DNA of 37,498 nt from Streptomyces beigongshangae. GTDB taxonomy: Bacteria > Actinomycetota > Actinomycetes > Streptomycetales > Streptomycetaceae. Numbering within the stretch: position 1 is the first letter of the stretch; every line of letters begins with the position of its first letter. The position numbers and the translations under genes are program-made. The notes beneath the pieces were generated by a model. The model saw only the letters and a list, made by a program, of their open reading frames with translations. It was not told where the DNA came from and did no database searches. The DNA lies in assembly GCF_019710745.1 (NCBI RefSeq), contig NZ_JAHKJW010000018.1, forward strand, positions 130,645 through 168,142, in the 5' to 3' direction. Positions 7,069-16,776 of this stretch are shown here, piece by piece.

Positions 7069-7982
7069 CGGACCTCCCGCACCGTGTCGGCGTCGGGGAC
7101 GGGGGCGGGGACGGGGGCGGGGGCGGGGAGGGGGGCGGCGCCGGGCAGGGGCACCGGGCGTCTGCGCAGGCGGTTGAGGCGGTACTTCAACAGCATCCGT
7201 ACGGAGGTGTCGTTCTCCCCGATGTGGACCCGGGGAAGGGCGAAGACACCGGTGAGCGGGCCGGGGTCGATCGCGCAGGCGTAGCCGTACCCGGCGGCCC
7301 GCACGGCGTCGGCGACCCGCCGGTCGACCGTCCCGTACGGGTAGCACAGGCCCTGGACCTCGCGGCCCGTCAGCTCGGACAGCAGGACCCGGCTGCCGCC
7401 GACCTCGGCCCCCAGCAGCGCGTCGTCGGCCAGGGCGAGGTCGACGTGGGTGAGGCCGTGCGAGGCGATCTCCAGGCCCTCGGTGTCCGCGAGCCGGCGG
7501 ACGGCGTCGGCGGTGAGGAGCGGTCTGCGGGGACCGAGCGGGTCCCACTCGTTCGTGCCGCCCAGTCTGCCCGGCAGGACGAACACGGTGGCGCCGAAGC
7601 CCCATCGCCGCAGTACGGGCAGGGCGTGGTCGGCGAAGTCCGCGTACCCGTCGTCGAAGGTGAGCCCCACCAGGTCCTGGCCCTCGCCCCGGGCACGGGC
7701 CGCGAGCAGGTCGGTCACGCTCACCCCGCGCAGGCCCCTGCGGTGCAGCCAGCCCAGCTGCCGGTCGAGGCGGCCGGGGGAGACCGTGATGCGGTACGGG
7801 TCGTCCGAACAGTCGCCCACCGAGTGGTACATGGCCACCCACAGGGGCGCGGACGGACGCGTGCGCGGACGCGGGCACGCACGCGGGCGCGTGGGGGTAC
7901 AGGGCAGGCCGTTCTGGTCATCGGTCCGGTCATCGGTCGTGTCAGTGGTCGTGTCGTCGGGCGTGTCAGCGTTGACGGGCAT
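7065..7982 (-). CDS. Polysaccharide deacetylase (CE4 / NodB homology)
   Basis: A 305-residue CE4 deacetylase. The NodB domain runs from about residue 47 to 275. TFDDGY gives the catalytic base and metal Asp (Asp110, Asp111), SHGLTH gives the metal histidines His175 and His179, and CYPYG is motif 3. No signal peptide is visible, which is odd for an enzyme acting on polymer; it may work inside on lipid-linked repeats, or the start may be misplaced. The first 45 residues are Thr/Asp-rich and the last 25 are Pro/Ala-rich; both are low-complexity and encoded by short repeats. It implies an N-acetyl-hexosamine in the polymer that becomes partly deacetylated. The start overlaps the flippase gene by 17 nt and the stop overlaps the next GTG. 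Confidence 0.9.
   Translation of the reverse strand: MPVNADTPDDTTTDTTDDRTDDQNGLPCTPTRPRACPRPRTRPSAPLWVAMYHSVGDCSDDPYRITVSPGRLDRQLGWLHRRGLRGVSVTDLLAARARGEGQDLVGLTFDDGYADFADHALPVLRRWGFGATVFVLPGRLGGTNEWDPLGPRRPLLTADAVRRLADTEGLEIASHGLTHVDLALADDALLGAEVGGSRVLLSELTGREVQGLCYPYGTVDRRVADAVRAAGYGYACAIDPGPLTGVFALPRVHIGENDTSVRMLLKYRLNRLRRRPVPLPGAAPLPAPAPVPAPVPDADTVREVR
7083..7137 (-). repeat. G-rich repeat at the 3' end of the deacetylase gene
   Basis: On the + strand ggggacgggggc-type units repeat with many G runs (G-quadruplex potential on the non-template side of +). They encode the PAPAPVPAPVP tail and lie immediately before the next gene's ribosome site. Confidence 0.7.
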
Positions 7983-9912
7983 GCGGCAGCCTTCGGGTGA
8001 CGGAGCGGAGAGCGGTACGGAAGGCGGGTGCGACGGCCTGGACGCCGAGCGACCCGAGCAGCAGGACGTAGACGGCGACGACCGTGAGGCCGCCGGCGAG
8101 CAGGGCGAGTTCGGGCGAATCGAAACGGCTCGCGCACAGGGCCCCCGCCACGGCCGCGCACACGGCGGCGCGGACCGGTTTGCTGAGTTCGCGAATGACC
8201 CGGCGGGTACGGATCGGCACGCTGCGCCTCTCGTTCATGCCGGACAGCAGGAGCACCGCCGTGAGGGTGATGCCGGTCGCGTTGGCGGCGGCGATCCCGC
8301 AGACGCCCCAGTCCTCGATGGTTCCCGCGCCGATCCACGAGGTGGCGACGATGCCCGCGGTCATCGCCGCCAGCGGGTACCAGGTGGGGCGGCCGGCCGA
8401 GAAGTACGTCCGTACGAGCGCGCCCACCAGTGTGTGGCCGAGCAGCCCGACCGTGTAGACCCGCATGACGGCCGCCGTCGCCGCCGTGTCCCCGGCGGTG
8501 AACGCGCCGCGCTCGAAGAGGAGCCGGATGATCTGCGGGGCGCAGGCGAAGACCGCCGCCGCGCCCAGCAGCACTATGCAGGAGGCGACCGAGACGTCGC
8601 GCTCGACCCGGTCGCGGGCCCGCTCGGTGTCCCCCTCGGCGAGCGCCTGCGCCAGCACCGGGAAGGTGACGGTGCACAGCATCAGCGAGAGGGTCATCGG
8701 GATCTGGGCCACCTTCTGGGCGTAGTTCAGGTGCGAGATGGCTCCGGAGGGGAGGTTGGAGGCGAGGTAGCGCTCGATGAGGACCTGGGACTGACGGCAG
8801 AGGGCGAAGAGCAGGACGGGGGTGATGAGGGCGAGGTCGACGGAGTGCGCCACGGACTGCTTGGCCGCTGCATCCGTCTCTGCCTCTGCCTCTGCCTTTG
8901 TCTTTGTTTCTGTCTTTGTCTCTGTTTCCGTCCCTGCGGTGTCTCCGGCGGCTTCGTTTCCGATGGTGGCTTCGGTGCCGGTGCCGGCACCGGTACCGGC
9001 ACCGGTGTTGGTATCGGTGTCGGCCGTGGACCGGCCGCGGCCGAAGAGCTGCCGTACGAGCGCGGGCACCTGTGCCGCCACCATCAGGCAGCCGCCCAGC
9101 GCGACGCCGACAGCCGCCGACCGCACGCCCCAGCGGCCGCCGAGCACGAACATCGCCGTGATGATGCCGGTGTTGTAGGCGACGTAGATCGCGGCGGGCG
9201 CCAGGAAGCGGCGGTGCGCGCGCAGCGCGGCGCTGCAGTAGCCGGCGAGCCCGAAGCTCAGGACACAGGTCGCCGTCAGCCGGGTGCAGTCGACGGCGAG
9301 CCCCTGGTCGGGCAGCCCCGGCGCGAGCCCCGCCACCAGGTAGGGCGCCCCCATCACCAGCAGCGCGGACACCCCCACCAGGGCCAGCGCCAGGCGCGGC
9401 AGCGTCGAGGCGATGAGCGCGCGGACGGGATCCCTGCCAGTTCCGCCCCCGCCTTCCCCTTCCCTTCCGCCTCCCTCTCCCCTTCCGCCCGACTGCGACT
9501 GCGACTGCGACTGCACCTGCACCTGCGACCGCGACCGCGCCCGCCGGGCCACCGCCAGGCTGAACGCCGGGACCAGCACGAAGGCCATCCCGTCCTCGAT
9601 CAGCAGCGTCGCAGCGACCTCCGGCACGGTCCACGCGACGAGGAAGGCGTCCGTCTCCGTTCCGGCCCCGAAGAGATGGGCGAGCGCCTGGTCCCGGCCC
9701 AGTCCGAGCAGCGCGCCCGCGATGGAGAGGACCGCGGTGACGAGCGTGGCCCTGGCGAGGAACCCGCGGGTGGGCGGGGCGACCTCGGAGGGCGCGCCCG
9801 CACGGGGCGCGCCGACGGTGGGCGGGGCACCGGTGGCCGTGCCGGGTTCCTCGCCCCCCGCCACCGCTTTCGTCGTCCCCTCGCCCTCCGCCCGGGACGG
9901 CGTCACCGTCAT
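7966..9912 (-). CDS. MurJ/MviN-type lipid flippase (Wzx role)
   Basis: A 648-residue polytopic membrane protein of the MurJ/MviN (MOP) superfamily. Recognisable are the N-terminal ATLVTAVLSIAGALLGLGRD helix, LFGAGTETDAFLVAW, the conserved GMAFVLVPAFS loop, LPSGAISHLNYAQKVAQIP and the later LLFERGAFTAGDT segment that is diagnostic of MviN. In this operon it most likely flips the lipid-linked repeat unit across the membrane, the Wzx job, rather than lipid II; that is inference from context. Its ATG overlaps the polymerase stop as ATGA. Two extramembrane loops are swollen by low-complexity sequence (a Gln/Ser/Gly/Glu stretch near residue 130-155 and a Thr/Glu/Lys/Gly/Ala stretch near 295-350), each encoded by hexanucleotide repeats. 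Confidence 0.88.
   Translation of the reverse strand: MTVTPSRAEGEGTTKAVAGGEEPGTATGAPPTVGAPRAGAPSEVAPPTRGFLARATLVTAVLSIAGALLGLGRDQALAHLFGAGTETDAFLVAWTVPEVAATLLIEDGMAFVLVPAFSLAVARRARSRSQVQVQSQSQSQSGGRGEGGGREGEGGGGTGRDPVRALIASTLPRLALALVGVSALLVMGAPYLVAGLAPGLPDQGLAVDCTRLTATCVLSFGLAGYCSAALRAHRRFLAPAAIYVAYNTGIITAMFVLGGRWGVRSAAVGVALGGCLMVAAQVPALVRQLFGRGRSTADTDTNTGAGTGAGTGTEATIGNEAAGDTAGTETETKTETKTKAEAEAETDAAAKQSVAHSVDLALITPVLLFALCRQSQVLIERYLASNLPSGAISHLNYAQKVAQIPMTLSLMLCTVTFPVLAQALAEGDTERARDRVERDVSVASCIVLLGAAAVFACAPQIIRLLFERGAFTAGDTAATAAVMRVYTVGLLGHTLVGALVRTYFSAGRPTWYPLAAMTAGIVATSWIGAGTIEDWGVCGIAAANATGITLTAVLLLSGMNERRSVPIRTRRVIRELSKPVRAAVCAAVAGALCASRFDSPELALLAGGLTVVAVYVLLLGSLGVQAVAPAFRTALRSVTRRLPHARQR
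8871..9026 (-). repeat. Two hexanucleotide repeat arrays in a flippase loop
   Basis: Imperfect TCTGCC/TTTGTC hexamers at about 8878-8934 encode TETETKTETKTKAEAEAE, and GGTGCC/GGCACC hexamers at about 8971-9024 encode the NTGAGTGAGTGTE stretch. Both preserve frame and sit between predicted helices. Confidence 0.85.
9449..9543 (-). repeat. Pyrimidine-rich and GACTGC hexamer repeats in the flippase
   Basis: A CCTTCC-like pyrimidine tract (9449-9490) adjoins GACTGC/CACCTGC hexamers (9491-9540). Together they encode a Gln/Ser/Val repeat followed by a Gly/Glu/Arg stretch in an early loop. Confidence 0.8.
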
Positions 9913-11243
9913 CGTTCCCCGGCCCCCTCGGCGGCCAGCGCCCACCAGGCGGCGAGGCCGAGGACCAGCGCGGTCAGCACGGTCGAGGGGCCGCCGATGT
10001 CGGCGTACACGAAGTCGACCAGCTGCCAGAGCAGCAGCCCGCAGGCGATCAGCGCGCAGTCGGCGCCCTCCGGTGAGCGCCGCGCGCTCAGGAGCCGCCG
10101 CAGACCGCCGACCAGCAGCGCGAGCCAGCTGCCCGCCAGCGCGAGCAGTCCGAGGAGCCCTTGCTCGCTCAGCACCAGCAAGTACATGTTGTGCGGCGAC
10201 AGGAGCGGCTGGCGCCGGAATCCGGCGCCGGCCCCGTCCGTGTCGCTGCCCGAGGACAGCGCCAGCGAGGCGTGCCCGTCGCGGTGGTCGGGGAAGCCCT
10301 TGAGCCCCACGCCGGTCAGCGGCCGGTCGCGCCACATGTCGACGGCCGCCGTCCACATCGTGTACCGGTCGGTCACCGACTGGTCCGGTGCATCCGCGAC
10401 CTGAGTGATGCTGCCGATGCGCTCCTGGAGCATCGCGGTGCCCACGCCGAACCCGCCCACCAGGACCACCGCGGTCGCCCCCACCGCCGCGAACACCCGC
10501 ACGGCCCGCCGCAGTCCGGCGAGTACGACCTGTACCCCGCACGTCACGGCCGTGGCGATCCACGCCCCCCGGCTGAACGACAGCGCGAGCGGCAGCAGCA
10601 GCGCCAGCGCGCACAGCGCCGCCACGGCCCGCTGCCGCGCGGACCCGGAACCGAGCGCGATACCGAGCGCGCACACCAGCCCGAACGACACCACGGCCGC
10701 CATGCCCATGATGTCCGTCGACCCGAACGTGCCCACCGCCCGGATCATCTCGCCCCGGTACGAGGCCCCGGTCCCGGTCACGTACTGGTGGACACCGAGG
10801 GCCCCCTGCCACCCCGCGAGCCCGACGAGGGACCAGGCGACGAGGCGTGCGTCACGACGGTCGCGGACCAGCAGCATCACCGCCGCGGGCACCAGTACGA
10901 AGATCTGCAGATAGCGCACCAGCCCCGCGGCCCCCGCCCCGGCCGAGGCCGCGCCGGCCGTCGCGAGGGCGAGGCCGACGACGGGCAGTCCGAACACCAC
11001 GGCGGCGGTACGGGACAGGGGGCGCCGGCGATCGCGTACCAGGCGCAGCGCGCAGCCCAGCACGACCAGCCCGGACACGGCGTCGGCGACGGTGCCGCCG
11101 CCCTCCCCGGAGACCGGCAGTGTGAGCGTGGCGACGAGGGCGAGCACGGGCAGCACGGGCAACAGGGGCAGCAGGGGCAGGAAGCGGCGGGACGCCGCCG
11201 TCGCGACGGCCACCGGGGACGGGACGGGCAGGGCCTGCGTCAC
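9909..11243 (-). CDS. O-antigen ligase / Wzy-like polysaccharide polymerase
   Basis: A 444-residue polytopic membrane protein with about ten hydrophobic helices. It shows the O-antigen ligase (Wzy_C) pattern: FGSTDIMG in the middle, LSFSRGAWIA, the extracytoplasmic loop with RDRPLTGVGLKGFPDH, and SPHNMYLLVLSEQGLLGLL just after it. Family members either polymerise repeat units or ligate finished chains on the outer face. With a flippase and Wzz-like protein alongside, the polymerase role is more likely. The GTG at 11243 follows the previous stop (11248-11250) by 4 nt, so coupling is expected, and its stop overlaps the flippase ATG. Confidence 0.85.
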   Translation of the reverse strand: MTQALPVPSPVAVATAASRRFLPLLPLLPVLPVLALVATLTLPVSGEGGGTVADAVSGLVVLGCALRLVRDRRRPLSRTAAVVFGLPVVGLALATAGAASAGAGAAGLVRYLQIFVLVPAAVMLLVRDRRDARLVAWSLVGLAGWQGALGVHQYVTGTGASYRGEMIRAVGTFGSTDIMGMAAVVSFGLVCALGIALGSGSARQRAVAALCALALLLPLALSFSRGAWIATAVTCGVQVVLAGLRRAVRVFAAVGATAVVLVGGFGVGTAMLQERIGSITQVADAPDQSVTDRYTMWTAAVDMWRDRPLTGVGLKGFPDHRDGHASLALSSGSDTDGAGAGFRRQPLLSPHNMYLLVLSEQGLLGLLALAGSWLALLVGGLRRLLSARRSPEGADCALIACGLLLWQLVDFVYADIGGPSTVLTALVLGLAAWWALAAEGAGER

Positions 11244-11247
11244 CGGC

Positions 11248-12779
<1,532 letters not shown>

Positions 12780-12783
<4 letters not shown>

Positions 12784-13973
12784 GTGTGGATGGACTCCCT
12801 GCACTCGGTGTGGTCCGCGTCCGTGGTCCGCCCGGCCGGCCAGGTGCCGATCAGATCGCGGTACACGTCGGCGACGGCCGCGGCCGTGCGCCGTACGTCG
12901 TGGGTGGTCGTTGCGTACCGGCGTGCCTGACGGCCGAGCGACTCGCGCAGCGGCGGGTCGAGGAGCAGCCCGGCGACGGCCGCGGCCAGCGTCCCGGGCT
13001 GCTCGGGCGGTACCAGACAGCGCGGCCCCTGGTCCGGCGGCAGGCTCTCGCGCGCGCCGTCCACGTCGCTGACCACGACGGGCCGCCCGCAGGCCATGGC
13101 CTCCAGCGGCGCCAGCGCCATGCCCTCCCAGCGGGACGGCAGGACGACCAGGTCGGCGGCCCGGTACCAGGGCGCCGGGTCGGCGACGGCCCCGGCGAAC
13201 AGCACGGACCCGGGGGCCCGGGCCCGCAGCGTCCCCGCGTCCGGCCCGTCGCCGACCAGTACGAGCCGCGCGTCGGGCACCCGCCGGGTCACCTCGTGCC
13301 ATGCCTCCAGGAGGACGTCCTGCCCCTTCTGCCGGCACAGCCGCCCGACGCAGACCACGAGCGGTGCCGCCGGTCCGACCTCGTCGAGCAGCGGGATCCC
13401 GGCCCGTACGGTGCCCGCCGGCGCCGGTTGGAAGCCGTCCAGGTCGATGCCGTTGGGGATGACGCTCCACCGGCCCCCGATCCCCGACCGCTCACCGGTC
13501 CGCCGCTCGGCCTCGCTGACGCACACCAGCCGCGACGCCCAGCGCGCGCCCAGCCGCTCCCAGGCGAGGGCGAGCAGTCCGGTGGCCCCGCCCGCGGCCT
13601 CGAACGACCAGGCGTGCGGCTGGAACACGGTCGGCATCCGCCCGCGCACGGCGAGCCGCACCGCGAGCCCGGCCTTGGCGCTGTGCGCGTGCACCACGTC
13701 GGGGCGCACCTCCCGCACGGCCCGGCGCAGACTCCGCACCTCCCGCGCGAGCCCCGGACCGGGCGAACGGGTCGCGGGCCAGTGCCGTACGCCGCAGCCC
13801 AGGGCTCCGACCGCCGCCGCGAGGCCGCCGGACCCCGGACAGGCGACGGTGACCTCCGCACCGGCGGCCAGTTGCGCCCGCACCAGGTCCGTGACGACGC
13901 GGGCGACCCCGCCGTCGACGGGCTGGGAGACGTGCAGGACCCGCGGGCGGGGGACGGTCGGTGGCAGTTGCAT
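12780..13973 (-). CDS. GT4-family glycosyltransferase, first gene of the polysaccharide operon
   Basis: A 397-residue GT-B glycosyltransferase. N-terminal RVLHVSQPVDGGVARVVTDL and DVVHAHSAKAGLAVRLA are typical of GT4. The donor domain has VIPNGIDLDGF, VCVGRLCRQKGQDVL, LVGDGPDAGTLR and the EX7E motif in WEGMALAPLEAMACG. It is cytoplasmic and would add a sugar to the lipid-linked intermediate. ATG at 13973 is preceded by GAGGAAAG with a 5-nt gap, so this is the operon's leading gene; its stop overlaps the next GTG. A hairpin in the leader and a long polypurine tract lie just upstream. Confidence 0.93.
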
Positions 13974-13997
13974 GCGCGCTTTCCTCGCTCACGGGCG

Positions 13998-14014
13998 GCG
14001 CTCCCGGGGAGCGC
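13998..14014. promoter_or_regulatory. Hairpin in the 5' leader of the polysaccharide operon
   Basis: GCGCTCC / GGAGCGC with a CGG loop lies 25-41 nt before the first start codon and 12 nt before its ribosome site. It could be a leader stem or an operator. Confidence 0.35.
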
Positions 14015-14577
14015 GACGGAACTCGGGGGGACGGGAGCAGGGAGGGAGGAGGGGAGAGGGGTGATGGGAGAGGGAGGGGCATCGGCGCTTCGCGTCGACG
14101 GTGGCGCACAGCGCGCCGGCCCGGCCCGCGTCCCGCGTTCCGCGACACGGCCGTGGGCCGCGGGCCCGGTCGGTCACCGTCGTGCCGCAGGTCCTTGCCG
14201 AGATCGAGGACGCCGGAGTGGTACCACGGAACAGCGCATGACCGGCGCTACCCTTTCGGGGGAATTTTCGGCGGAAGGGTTTACGGGTCCGGCGGACGGA
14301 CGCAATGTGCACATCACATGAGCGCCACCATGACTTCCCTTCTGTTTCAAGGCCTGAGGAAGAACGCAACTGTATCCGCTATCCCTATTTATTCGTGAAA
14401 GCCGTCAAGTGTGTCGGAATCGTGTGCACACTCCGGTGTTAACCCTCTGGCTCGCGTCTGGTAACGGCCCGGAGCGTCACTCTTTTGGAGGCACAACCGG
14501 TGCCCGTGCCACGCGTTGATTCCAGGACCGGGCACCTCCGCCCGGCTGTTGTTTTCAATCCCAAGGAGCACTTCTCC
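14015..14577. other. Gene-free divergent regulatory interval between polysaccharide operon and chpF
   Basis: No reading frame here looks coding. From left to right it holds a purine tract (14023-14081, G runs on +), a mixed stretch, a relatively AT-rich block (about 14336-14400, including ctatccctatttattcg), and the chpF promoter. Promoters for both the leftward operon and chpF must lie here; only the latter shows a recognisable signature. Confidence 0.6.
14492..14519 (+). promoter_or_regulatory. Sigma-BldN-like promoter of chpF
   Basis: CACAAC (14492-14497), a 16-bp spacer and CGTTGA (14514-14519) resemble the CGTAAC / CGTTGA pattern I recall for sigma-BldN. The -10 matches fully and the -35 at four of six positions. 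It predicts a start near 14526 and a leader of about 50 nt. The same -10, spacer and leader length occur before chpG. Confidence 0.55.
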
Positions 14578-14817
14578 ATGTCGCGTATCGCGAAGGGCCT
14601 GGTCCTTACCTCCGCTGCCGCCGCCACCATGGCCGGCACCGCCGGCGTCGCCGCTGCCGACAGCGGCGCGCACGGTGTCGCCGCTCACTCCCCGGGTGTC
14701 CTGTCCGGCAATGTGCTGCAGGTCCCCGTTCACCTGCCGGTCAACGTCTGCGGCAACACCGTGGACATCATCGCGCTGCTGAACCCGGCGTTCGGCAACC
14801 AGTGCGTGAACGACTGA
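14578..14817 (+). CDS. chpF: Short chaplin (ChpF-like)
   Basis: A 79-residue secreted short chaplin. The signal peptide SRIAKGLVLTSAAAATMAG ends near VAAA-DSG. The single chaplin domain has HSPGVLSGNVLQVPVHLPVN, two cysteines (NVCGN and NQCVND) and LLNPAFGN. As in other short chaplins there is no wall anchor; these proteins assemble into amyloid fibrils on aerial structures, held by anchored long chaplins. ATG at 14578 follows AAGGAG at the proper distance; the longer open frame upstream is leader. Position between the polysaccharide operon and the melanin genes fits chpF. Confidence 0.93.
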   Translation: MSRIAKGLVLTSAAAATMAGTAGVAAADSGAHGVAAHSPGVLSGNVLQVPVHLPVNVCGNTVDIIALLNPAFGNQCVND

Positions 14818-14835
14818 CGTCGAAGCCCTTTCCCT

Positions 14836-14870
14836 GATCGGCCGTCCTCCCGTCCGGGGGACGGCCGATC
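14836..14870 (+). terminator. Terminator hairpin after chpF
   Basis: GATCGGCCGTCC (14836-14847) pairs perfectly with GGACGGCCGATC (14859-14870), 12 bp, 18 nt after the chpF stop. No T run follows. Confidence 0.65.
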
Positions 14871-15229
14871 GGCGTTGCTCCGGTGGGTGGGTGGGTGGGT
14901 GGGCGGGCGGAGGGGAAACGGGAGGTGATGAGGGACGGGGGAGTGGGGGGAGCGGAAGGTGGTGGCCGAGGCGGAGCGGCTACCGGACCGGCGTTTGTTC
15001 CGGACCTTGTTCGAGCAACCCTCCGTGGTTTTCGTATGAGGAATCACATTTACTGATTTATTAACGGGGCGCACCCTTCGATCGGGTGGGTTCCAGGAAT
15101 CTTCGACGTGTGGGGTTTCCGTCCCGATGAGGGGTCGTTGGGCAGGAAGCAGTGCGGGAACAGGCACACGCGGTGCCTGACCGCCGGGAATCCGCTCCGG
15201 TGACGCGAGTCGCCGACGAAAGGAACACG
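14871..15229. other. Gene-free interval with G-quadruplex motif and AT-rich block
   Basis: Contains five GGG runs with single-base loops (14885-14903), more G-rich sequence to about 14960, then an AT-rich block (15039-15064, gaatcacatttactgattta) that probably marks the promoter of the following secreted-protein gene. No coding frame is supportable. Confidence 0.6.
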
Positions 15230-15523
15230 ATGAAGTCCCTGAAGGCCGCCGCTGTCGTTGCCGGGTCGATGGCCGTCGCTGGTGTCGCCGCGCCCGCCCT
15301 CGCCGCCGACATGCCCCCCACCAGCCTCAACGGCGGCGTCAACTCGGCCGTCCCCAAGCTCCTCTACGAGCCGGTGGACGTCATGCCGCTGAAGTCGCAG
15401 TCACGGGCGCTCGACACCGAGAACGAGGGCTCCATCCTCAGTGCGTTCTCGCACGCGACGGACGCCCTGAACGCGGCGGGCGGGCCCACCGGCCTCCTGG
15501 GCGGTCTCCCCCTCGGGAAGTGA
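15230..15523 (+). CDS. Small secreted protein of unknown function
   Basis: A 97-residue protein with a clear signal peptide (KSLKAAAVVAGSMAVAGVAA, cleavage near ALA-ADM) and a 70-residue mature part without cysteines. Mature features are PTSLNGGVNSAVPKLLYEPVD, then a charged middle and a Gly/Leu-rich end. I recognise no domain. AAAGGAA precedes the ATG at 15230; the frame is open further up but without a ribosome site. The second secreted protein at 16216 has a similar plan (Pro/Leu/Val-rich, 'VPL'/'VPK-LL' core), so the two may be distant relatives. Placement between chpF and melC1 suggests a surface or coat role, which is inference only. Confidence 0.75.
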   Translation: MKSLKAAAVVAGSMAVAGVAAPALAADMPPTSLNGGVNSAVPKLLYEPVDVMPLKSQSRALDTENEGSILSAFSHATDALNAAGGPTGLLGGLPLGK

Positions 15524-15535
15524 CGCCCTCCAGCC

Positions 15536-16066
15536 GTGTGCCCGTGCGGAGCCCCCGACGGAACCTCCCCCGCGCGTCCCCTTCCCGACGCGGGCCTCGG
15601 CACGCTCGTCGTCATGGCGTGGAGCGGTGAGCACCCGGACGGCGCCATGCCCTACCTCCTGGCCTACTCGCTCGGCGACGGCGAGGACGGGCCGGAGGGC
15701 TCCGCGGCCGCGGTCGAGCGGTGGCTGCGCGCCGGCGGGCTGTCCCTCGGCTCCTCGGTCGTCGACGCCACCCGGCAGCCGGACTTCCCGGTCCGCCTCC
15801 TCGTCGAGGGGGGCCGGGCCCTCGTCGGAGTGGCCCCGCTCCACGGCGCGGCCCCGCTCCGCGCCGAGTGCCCCGTACCGCCGCAGTGGCTCACCGCGAT
15901 CGGCGAACGCGGCTACGCCTACCTCCTGTTCACCACCCGCCCGTGGGCCGAGGCCGAACCGGGCAGGCCCGTCACTCCGGAGGCCCTGGCAGCCTTCGCG
16001 GACGACGAGGAGACCCTGACCAACGCGGCACACGTTCTCGTACCGGCCCGTGTTCTGCGCGTCTGA
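15536..16066 (+). CDS. DUF5949-like cytoplasmic protein
   Basis: A 176-residue protein lacking signal peptide or membrane helices. The segments GTLVVMAWSGEHPDG, MPYLLAYSLGDGEDGPEG, CPVPPQWLTAIGERGYAYLLF and TTRPWAEAEPGRPVTPEALAAF match what I recall of the Streptomyces DUF5949 family, whose function is unknown. The start is uncertain: GTG at 15536 or one of the next GTGs gives a length close to the family, and none has a strong ribosome site; the GTG lies 12 nt after the preceding stop, so coupling is possible. Position in a run of rightward genes ending in melC2 suggests co-expression. Confidence 0.7.
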   Translation: MCPCGAPDGTSPARPLPDAGLGTLVVMAWSGEHPDGAMPYLLAYSLGDGEDGPEGSAAAVERWLRAGGLSLGSSVVDATRQPDFPVRLLVEGGRALVGVAPLHGAAPLRAECPVPPQWLTAIGERGYAYLLFTTRPWAEAEPGRPVTPEALAAFADDEETLTNAAHVLVPARVLRV

Positions 16067-16215
16067 TCCAGGATGCCGGGGTGCCGGAGGGGGCATTGGT
16101 GTGACTTTCGGGTGAGCTGAGGATTGCGCCGATCGAGGGAAGTTTGACCTGATCCCGTCCGCCGGGTCGTTACCCGTTCCGGACGCACTCCCGAATTCCG
16201 AAAGGCCCGCGCCTG

Positions 16216-16722
16216 ATGAAGCCGACCTCCCGAGGAACCTTCGCCGCCGCCGTCGCCTGCGTGGCGGCGGCCGTCGCGACGCCCGCCGTCGCGGCCGACG
16301 CGGTTCCGGTCGCCGTGCCCCTGGGCGGTGTGGAGCACTCCCTGGGTGTGGAGACGCCCGAAATCGGCGGCACGGTTCCGCTGCTCAAGCCGGGCACCCC
16401 CGACGGGCCCCGGTACACCGAGGGCCGGCTGATGCCGGACCGCACCCTCCCGCAGCTGCCGGTCAACAGCGAGATGCCCTCGCTGGACCTGAGCACACCG
16501 CTGCCGCGCGTGCCCGGGGAGTCCTTCGACCATCTCAGCGCCACCACGGCCGCCTCCGATCTGCGCGCGGTGACACCCGGTGCCGCGCTGGACGCGCCGC
16601 TGTCCGCGCCGCGTGCGGACGCGCTCGGCCTCCCGGCCCCGAAGCTGCCCCAGGCCGCCCTCCTCGCGCCGGCCCTGCAGGCGGCACCGGAGGCAGGGCT
16701 GGATCTGGCGTCCGGACGGTAG
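16216..16722 (+). CDS. Secreted Pro/Leu/Ala-rich protein of unknown function
   Basis: A 168-residue exported protein. The signal peptide (KPTSRGTFAAAVACVAAAVA) is cut near VAA-DAV. The mature chain has no cysteine and is rich in Pro, Leu and Ala, with GGVEHSLGVETPEIGG, VPLLKPGTPDGPRY and a C-terminal run of LPAPKLPQAALLAPALQ. It looks extended rather than globular. AAAGG precedes the ATG. No family is recognised. A palindrome GGCGTCCGGACGCC covers the stop codon (16722-16735), and melC1 begins about 50 nt later, so it may share the melanin transcript. Confidence 0.75.
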   Translation: MKPTSRGTFAAAVACVAAAVATPAVAADAVPVAVPLGGVEHSLGVETPEIGGTVPLLKPGTPDGPRYTEGRLMPDRTLPQLPVNSEMPSLDLSTPLPRVPGESFDHLSATTAASDLRAVTPGAALDAPLSAPRADALGLPAPKLPQAALLAPALQAAPEAGLDLASGR

Positions 16723-16776
16723 GCGTCCGGACGCCGGAAGCTCGTGCAGGACGTGTCGGAGGGCGTGGGAGTGAGG

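Noticed and set aside
4414..10404. Long plus-strand frames of 956 and 984 codons across the polysaccharide operon
   Set aside because: Compositionally biased Arg/Pro/Ser-rich mirrors of well-recognised minus-strand enzymes; typical of high-GC DNA.
14305..14325. GTGCACATCACA as a CRP-type site upstream of chpF
   Set aside because: It does not satisfy both half-sites of the actinobacterial CRP consensus; too weak to list.
15114..15141. CGTTGG hexamer upstream of the first small secreted protein as a sigma-BldN promoter
   Set aside because: The -35 matches at only three of six positions and the leader would be longer than for chpF and chpG.
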